Source: JAVBNA01 sp031551875
GTDB lineage: Bacteria > Bacillota > Clostridia > Oscillospirales > Acutalibacteraceae
Length of the DNA: 26,490 nt
Reading direction: 5' to 3'
NCBI GenBank assembly: GCA_031551875.1
Contig: JAVBNA010000009.1
Span: 1 to 26,490 of the forward strand
This document shows, piece after piece, positions 22,950 through 26,490 of this stretch (the stretch's first letter is position 1; each line of letters starts with the position of its first letter). Position numbers and translations under genes: made by a program. The notes below the pieces were generated by a model. It ran no database searches and was not told the DNA's origin. It worked only from the letters and a program-made list of their open reading frames with translations.

Positions 22950-23474
22950 TCATAGCATCAGCAGTGCGGCCGCCAGCCCCGCAAATCCGCCCAGCAGCAG
23001 ATACAGCTTGCCTTTTTTCGCATATTCAGCCCGCGCGGCGGCAAGCAGCTCGTCAAATCGCGCCAGATAGAGCTCGCAGTGGGCGAGCTGGCCCTCCAGG
23101 TCGCTCACCCCCACACCCTGCCCGAACTCGCTCAAAAGCTGCGTATAGCGCGCCGTGGGCCTTTTCTCACGTGACAGCCATTCGGCTGAGGTGTCCCACG
23201 CGGTCATAAAAGGCAGGCCGCCCCGCATATATTCATGGCACACCGAAAGCTGCGGCAGCTCGGGGTACTGAACCGCCCCCTGCCCGAGAAGCTCCTCAAG
23301 CGGCTGTGCGGCATACCGGATGCCGGTTTTCAGAAAGTGTATAAACCGGATGGTGTAGTCGATGGTCTCAGCCTGTTTGCCGAGACGGCTGGAAAGAATG
23401 TAGCCGATCCCCGTCCCGGCAATCACCATACAAATCACGCCGATGGTCTGCAGCAAGAAGCTCACCTGCCTCAT
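22950..23474 (-). CDS. spoIIIAB: stage III sporulation protein AB
   Basis: The protein has 174 residues from the ATG at 23474, which has CAGGAAATTT upstream; the frame stays open to 23609 but there overlaps spoIIIAA further and lacks the expected N-terminal helix pattern. A membrane helix at about 5-28 is followed by a helical domain related to type II secretion GspF-like proteins (FIHFLKTGIRYAAQPLEELL, then WLSREKRPT, AHCELYLARFDELLA) and a C-terminal helix (KGKLYLLLGGFAGLAAALLML). It overlaps the end of spoIIIAA by 107 bases in another frame, far more than the other junctions of this operon. Confidence 0.9.
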   Translation of the reverse strand: MRQVSFLLQTIGVICMVIAGTGIGYILSSRLGKQAETIDYTIRFIHFLKTGIRYAAQPLEELLGQGAVQYPELPQLSVCHEYMRGGLPFMTAWDTSAEWLSREKRPTARYTQLLSEFGQGVGVSDLEGQLAHCELYLARFDELLAAARAEYAKKGKLYLLLGGFAGLAAALLML

Positions 23475-24393
23475 AAATTTCCTGAATTTGTCCCGGCGTC
23501 CGCCGGTCGGAAAGCAGTATAACCGACGCAAACGCGCCTGTTTCCAACAACGTCCGAATGTGTCTTTTATGCACCAGATCCCGCCTGTCCCCCGCGTGCA
23601 CCGTCGCAATCAGCGCGACGCCCGCGTTGAGCGCCTGCTCCACCGCCTCGGTGTCCTGCGTGCCCGACAGCTCGTCGCACACAAGAAACTCGGGCGAGAG
23701 GCCGCGGATGGCGTGGAGAAGCCCCTGAGTTTTGGGATAGCCGGTCAGAAGGTCGCAGTTTTGTCCTAAATCATTGTGACGCTCCCCCTGATACACCGCA
23801 CCGATCTCACCCCGCTCGTCCACCACCGCCACCCGGCGTCCGGACAGCGACAGCAGACGGATAATGTCGCGTAGCAGGGTCGTTTTGCCGCTGGATGGCG
23901 GCCCGGCGAGTAAAAAACCGCGGTCGAGCTGCGGCAGTATGCGTTTCATAAGCCCCTCGGCACAGCCTGTGAGCTGCCGTCCGACGCGAAGGTTGATGGA
24001 GCTGATGTCTCGGATGCCGGTGATAACGCCGTCGGTCAGCACCGCCGTCCCGCACAGCCCCGCCCGATGCCCCCCGCGCAGGGAGAGAAAGCCCTGGTTG
24101 ATTTCATTTTGATGGCTGTACACCGAAAAGGCGCACATGAGTGCCAGCGTGTCGGACATGTCCTGCCGGGTGGCAATGATCGGCTGAAGGGTCGTCCCCT
24201 GCTCCGCTGCACCGGTGCCGGTCAGTTCATAAATGCGGTCATGACAGCAGACATGAACCGGTCCGCCATGCCGCAAACGGATCTCCTGCGCATTGGCTGT
24301 CAGCGAATCGGGCAGGCATAAAAGCGCGGGGCGGATGCGGGGACAAATATGTGCCGCCGCACTGTGAAATGGGTTTTTCAGTTGTACTTCCAA
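23368..24393 (-). CDS. spoIIIAA: stage III sporulation protein AA (ATPase)
   Basis: The protein has about 341 residues and is a GspE/VirB11-like ATPase that powers the SpoIIIA-SpoIIQ machine. The N-terminal part has AQEIRLRHGGPV, then the family block GFLSLRGGHRAGLCG, Walker A GPPSSGKTT, DERGEIGAVYQG, Walker B-type EFLVCDELS and the ATVHAG histidine motif. The start is uncertain. The strong AGGAGG at 24404-24409 lies inside the longer frame and 11 bases before a TTG at 24393, which I use; ATG codons at 24423 and 24450 have no ribosome-binding site. The last 30 or so residues, after QIQEIYEAGE, run through the start of spoIIIAB and look unlike the family. Confidence 0.9.
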   Translation of the reverse strand: MEVQLKNPFHSAAAHICPRIRPALLCLPDSLTANAQEIRLRHGGPVHVCCHDRIYELTGTGAAEQGTTLQPIIATRQDMSDTLALMCAFSVYSHQNEINQGFLSLRGGHRAGLCGTAVLTDGVITGIRDISSINLRVGRQLTGCAEGLMKRILPQLDRGFLLAGPPSSGKTTLLRDIIRLLSLSGRRVAVVDERGEIGAVYQGERHNDLGQNCDLLTGYPKTQGLLHAIRGLSPEFLVCDELSGTQDTEAVEQALNAGVALIATVHAGDRRDLVHKRHIRTLLETGAFASVILLSDRRTPGQIQEIYEAGELLAADHRRDLYGDCRDGDRLHSFQPSRQTG

Positions 24394-24452
24394 AACCTTG
24401 TCCGCCTCCTTTTGTCTAATCATATGGGGCACGTCCCCAAAGTAGAACATAA

Positions 24453-24487
24453 AAAACAGAGGCCGTCCTGCGGGACGCCTCTGTTTT
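24453..24487 (-). terminator. terminator-like hairpin in the spoIIIA / nfn divergent region
   Basis: AAAACAGAGGC (24453-24463) pairs with GCCTCTGTTTT (24477-24487), with a second inner stem GTCC/GGAC around TGCG. On the minus strand it is followed by six T residues and lies about 60 bases upstream of the spoIIIAA start. It is a strong terminator shape at a place where no gene ends. Confidence 0.75.
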
Positions 24488-24505
24488 GTGCAGAAAAATC
24501 AACTC

Positions 24506-24534
24506 TTGATTTGCTCTTTGCCACCCGCTATAAT
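24506..24534 (+). promoter_or_regulatory. sigma-A promoter of nfnAB
   Basis: TTGATT (24506-24511) and a perfect TATAAT (24529-24534) are 17 bases apart on the plus strand. The resulting leader is about 90 bases before the nfnA ATG. I see no clear Rex-type palindrome in it. Confidence 0.75.
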
Positions 24535-24630
24535 GAAAGATGAGAAAGAATGTGTGTGAAACAAGGCAATCAGCCGTATTTTTATCTGTATATATTCACG
24601 TGTATCCCAAAACAGAAAGGAATTGGAGCC

Positions 24631-25479
24631 ATGTTTACTGTGAAATCCAAAGTGGTTCTCAACGATTCGATGACCCTCATGGTGGTGGACGCGCCCTATA
24701 TTGCGAAAAAGGCGTTGCCCGGTCAGTTTATCATCCTGCGCGTCAACGAGCATGGCGAGCGGATCCCGCTGACCGTGGCGGACTACGACCGCGAGGCGGG
24801 CACCGTCACGATTATCTTCCAGAAAGTGGGCAAGACCACCATGCTGCTCGATGAGCTTCAGGAGGGCGACCGCATCCTGGATTTTATCGGACCGCTGGGG
24901 AAGCCGTCCGAGCTGGAGGGCTACCGACGGGTGGCGGTGATCGGCGGCGGCGCAGGCTGTGCCATTGCCTACCCGCAGGCCAAGGCACTTCATCAGATGG
25001 GCGCGCACGTGGACATGATCGCCGGCTTCCGCTGCACTGATCTGATCATCCTGGAGGAGGAAATGCGCGCGGCAAGCGAGAACCTGATCTTGATGACCGA
25101 CGACGGCTCCAACGGACACAAGGGCTTTGTCACAAACGCGCTTGAGGAACAGATCGCCGCGGGAAAGGACTACGACCTCGTGGTCGCAATCGGCCCGCTG
25201 GTTATGATGAGAGCGGTGTGTAACCTGACCAAACCGCATGGCATCAAAACCATCGTCAGCATGAACTCCATCATGATTGACGGCACTGGCATGTGCGGCT
25301 GCTGCCGGGTGACGGTGGACGGCAAAACGAAATTTGCCTGTGTAGACGGTCCCGACTTCGACGGGTTTCTCGTCGATTTTGACGAAGCCATTTTACGCGC
25401 CGGCGCTTACCGGGACGCCGAAAAGCGCGCGCTGGAGGAGCACATGTGCAAGCTGACGGGAGGGATACACCATGCCTAA
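24631..25479 (+). CDS. nfnA: NfnA, ferredoxin:NADP oxidoreductase small subunit (FAD and 2Fe-2S)
   Basis: The protein has 282 residues from the ATG at 24631 (AAAGGA upstream; an open extension to 24550 is not needed). It belongs to the ferredoxin-NADP reductase/PyrK family: an N-terminal FAD-binding barrel with RIPLTVAD (46-51), an NAD-binding domain with VAVIGGGAGCA (101-111), and a C-terminal cluster segment with Cys222, Cys224, Cys225 and Cys237. In known NfnA the 2Fe-2S cluster is held by three Cys and an Asp; Asp217 is a candidate here. With NfnB it forms the cytoplasmic electron-bifurcating enzyme that makes NADPH from NADH plus reduced ferredoxin. The older label is sulfide dehydrogenase subunit. 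It overlaps nfnB by 8 bases. Confidence 0.9.
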   Translation: MFTVKSKVVLNDSMTLMVVDAPYIAKKALPGQFIILRVNEHGERIPLTVADYDREAGTVTIIFQKVGKTTMLLDELQEGDRILDFIGPLGKPSELEGYRRVAVIGGGAGCAIAYPQAKALHQMGAHVDMIAGFRCTDLIILEEEMRAASENLILMTDDGSNGHKGFVTNALEEQIAAGKDYDLVVAIGPLVMMRAVCNLTKPHGIKTIVSMNSIMIDGTGMCGCCRVTVDGKTKFACVDGPDFDGFLVDFDEAILRAGAYRDAEKRALEEHMCKLTGGIHHA

Positions 25480-26490
25480 CATGTCCGCAGTGAAAAATCC
25501 GATGCCTGAGCAGCCCCCCGAAATCCGCAATCGAAACTTTTCCGAGGTGGCGCTGGGCTACGACGAAGAGACGGCGGTGCTGGAGGCGCAGCGCTGTCTC
25601 AACTGCAAGCATAAGCCCTGTGTGGCGGGCTGTCCGGTTTTTGTGCGCATCCCCGAATTTATCACGCAGGTGGCAAACCGGGACTTTGAGGGCGCCTATG
25701 ACACTCTCAACCAGACCAACTCCCTGCCCGCCGTCTGCGGCCGCGTGTGCCCGCAGGAGACGCAGTGCGAGGCCAAGTGCGTGCGCGGCATTAAAGGCGA
25801 GCCGGTGAGCATCGGGCGGCTGGAACGCTTTGTGGCCGACTGGAAAATGAAAAACGGCGCTTTCTGTGAGCGTAAGGCGGCAGCCTCCGGGCGCAAGGTC
25901 GCTGTCATCGGCTCAGGGCCCGCCGGGCTTACCTGTGCGGGCGACCTCAATAAAATGGGCTATGACGTCACCATTTTTGAAGCCTTTCATGTAGCGGGCG
26001 GCGTGCTCATGTACGGCATCCCCGAATTCCGCCTGCCCAAGGCCATCGTACAGCAGGAGGTGAGCCAGCTTTGCGACTGCGGCGTAAAAATTATGACCAA
26101 CATGGTGATCGGCAAGGTGCTGTCGGTGGATGAGCTGTTCGAGATGGGCTTTGGGGCGGTGTTCATCGGCACGGGCGCAGGGCTTCCCAATTTTATGAAC
26201 ATCCCCGGCGAAAGCGCCCTCGGTGTTTATTCTGCGAACGAATATCTGACACGCATTAACCTGATGAAGGCCTATGACGACAGCTATGACACAAAAATCA
26301 GGCCGCCCAAATCGGTGGCGGTCGTGGGCGGCGGCAACGTTGCCATGGCCGCGGCGCGCAGCGCCAAACGGCTGGGCGCCGACCATGTGTATATCATCTA
26401 CCGCCGCTCGGACGCTGAAATGCCTGCCCGCCGGGAGGAGATTGAGCACGCCAAGGAAGAGGGCATTATCTTCAGGCTCCTGTGCAACCC
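25472..26490 (+). CDS. nfnB: NfnB, glutamate synthase-like NADPH oxidoreductase (cut by window end)
   Basis: The frame is open to the last base, so at least 339 residues are present of a usual 460 or so. The ATG at 25472 lies inside nfnA and has GGAGG upstream. The N-terminal iron-sulfur part has Cys42, 45, 50 and 54 (CLNCKHKPCVAGCP) and Cys89, 93, 99 and 103 (CGRVCPQETQCEAKC), enough for two 4Fe-4S clusters. The FAD site is AVIGSGPAGLTCAGDL (145-160), and a second nucleotide site VAVVGGGNVAMAAARSA begins near residue 300, followed by YRRSDAEMPAR, the NADPH-recognition block. The family also contains GltD and other GltA-like proteins; the NfnA partner makes NfnB the best call. Confidence 0.92.
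   Translation, partial: MPNMSAVKNPMPEQPPEIRNRNFSEVALGYDEETAVLEAQRCLNCKHKPCVAGCPVFVRIPEFITQVANRDFEGAYDTLNQTNSLPAVCGRVCPQETQCEAKCVRGIKGEPVSIGRLERFVADWKMKNGAFCERKAAASGRKVAVIGSGPAGLTCAGDLNKMGYDVTIFEAFHVAGGVLMYGIPEFRLPKAIVQQEVSQLCDCGVKIMTNMVIGKVLSVDELFEMGFGAVFIGTGAGLPNFMNIPGESALGVYSANEYLTRINLMKAYDDSYDTKIRPPKSVAVVGGGNVAMAAARSAKRLGADHVYIIYRRSDAEMPARREEIEHAKEEGIIFRLLCN

Noticed and set aside
24499..25239. Minus-strand open frame of 246 codons
   Set aside because: It is antisense to nfnA and covers the nfnAB promoter; no ribosome-binding site or family resemblance.

Overview
The window reads as a chromosome fragment of an endospore-forming member of Clostridia (Bacillota). It has a complete spoIIIAA-AH sporulation operon, the gene order nusB/xseA/xseB/ispA/dxs/tlyA/nadK/argR/recN that is typical of low-GC Gram-positives, MEP-pathway isoprenoid genes and a clostridial NfnAB pair. 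The core (about 6.6 kb to the end) is visibly GC-rich, so an Oscillospiraceae/Ruminococcaceae-like genome is my best guess; this placement is inference. The left 6.4 kb is clearly AT-richer and looks like accessory or acquired DNA.

Layout. 1-2.9 kb (minus strand): an ECF sigma factor, an overlapping membrane DUF4367-type anti-sigma candidate, a small secreted protein and the N-terminal part of a larger secreted protein that stops early. A promoter reads leftward out of the window at 71-99. 2.85-6.4 kb: a long AT-rich non-coding stretch with strong hairpins, a mobile-element sigma-region-4-like protein, a second non-coding stretch rich in inverted repeats, a small TnpW-like ORF with a TTG start, and a TnpX-type large serine recombinase. 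This is the recombination end, or a remnant, of a Tn4451/Tn1549-like element, ending just before a tRNA-Leu(GAG). 6.6-8.1 kb: a single gene for a Wzz-like chain-length protein fused to a BY-kinase-like domain that has lost its nucleotide-binding motifs.

8.1-15.2 kb (minus): dxs-tlyA-nadK-argR-recN-tyrS, tightly packed with overlapping genes, with its own promoter before dxs and a bidirectional terminator after tyrS. 15.2-19.3 kb (minus): asp23-nusB-(TsaD paralogue)-xseA-xseB-ispA. IspA and Dxs supply isoprenoids; XseAB and RecN serve DNA repair; NusB, TyrS and TlyA serve transcription and translation. 19.4-24.4 kb (minus): spoIIIAA to spoIIIAH, the mother-cell half of the SpoIIIA-SpoIIQ channel, closed by a perfect 20-bp hairpin. 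24.5 kb to the end (plus): nfnA and the start of nfnB, the electron-bifurcating NADH-dependent ferredoxin:NADP oxidoreductase, under a clear sigma-A promoter and cut by the window edge.

I see no rRNA, CRISPR array or defence island, and no convincing new multigene system. The points most worth a second look are the catalytically dead-looking BY-kinase fusion, the ribosome-binding sites buried in long dyads ahead of two accessory genes, the unlisted TnpW-like ORF, and the terminator-like hairpin in the spoIIIA/nfn divergent region.
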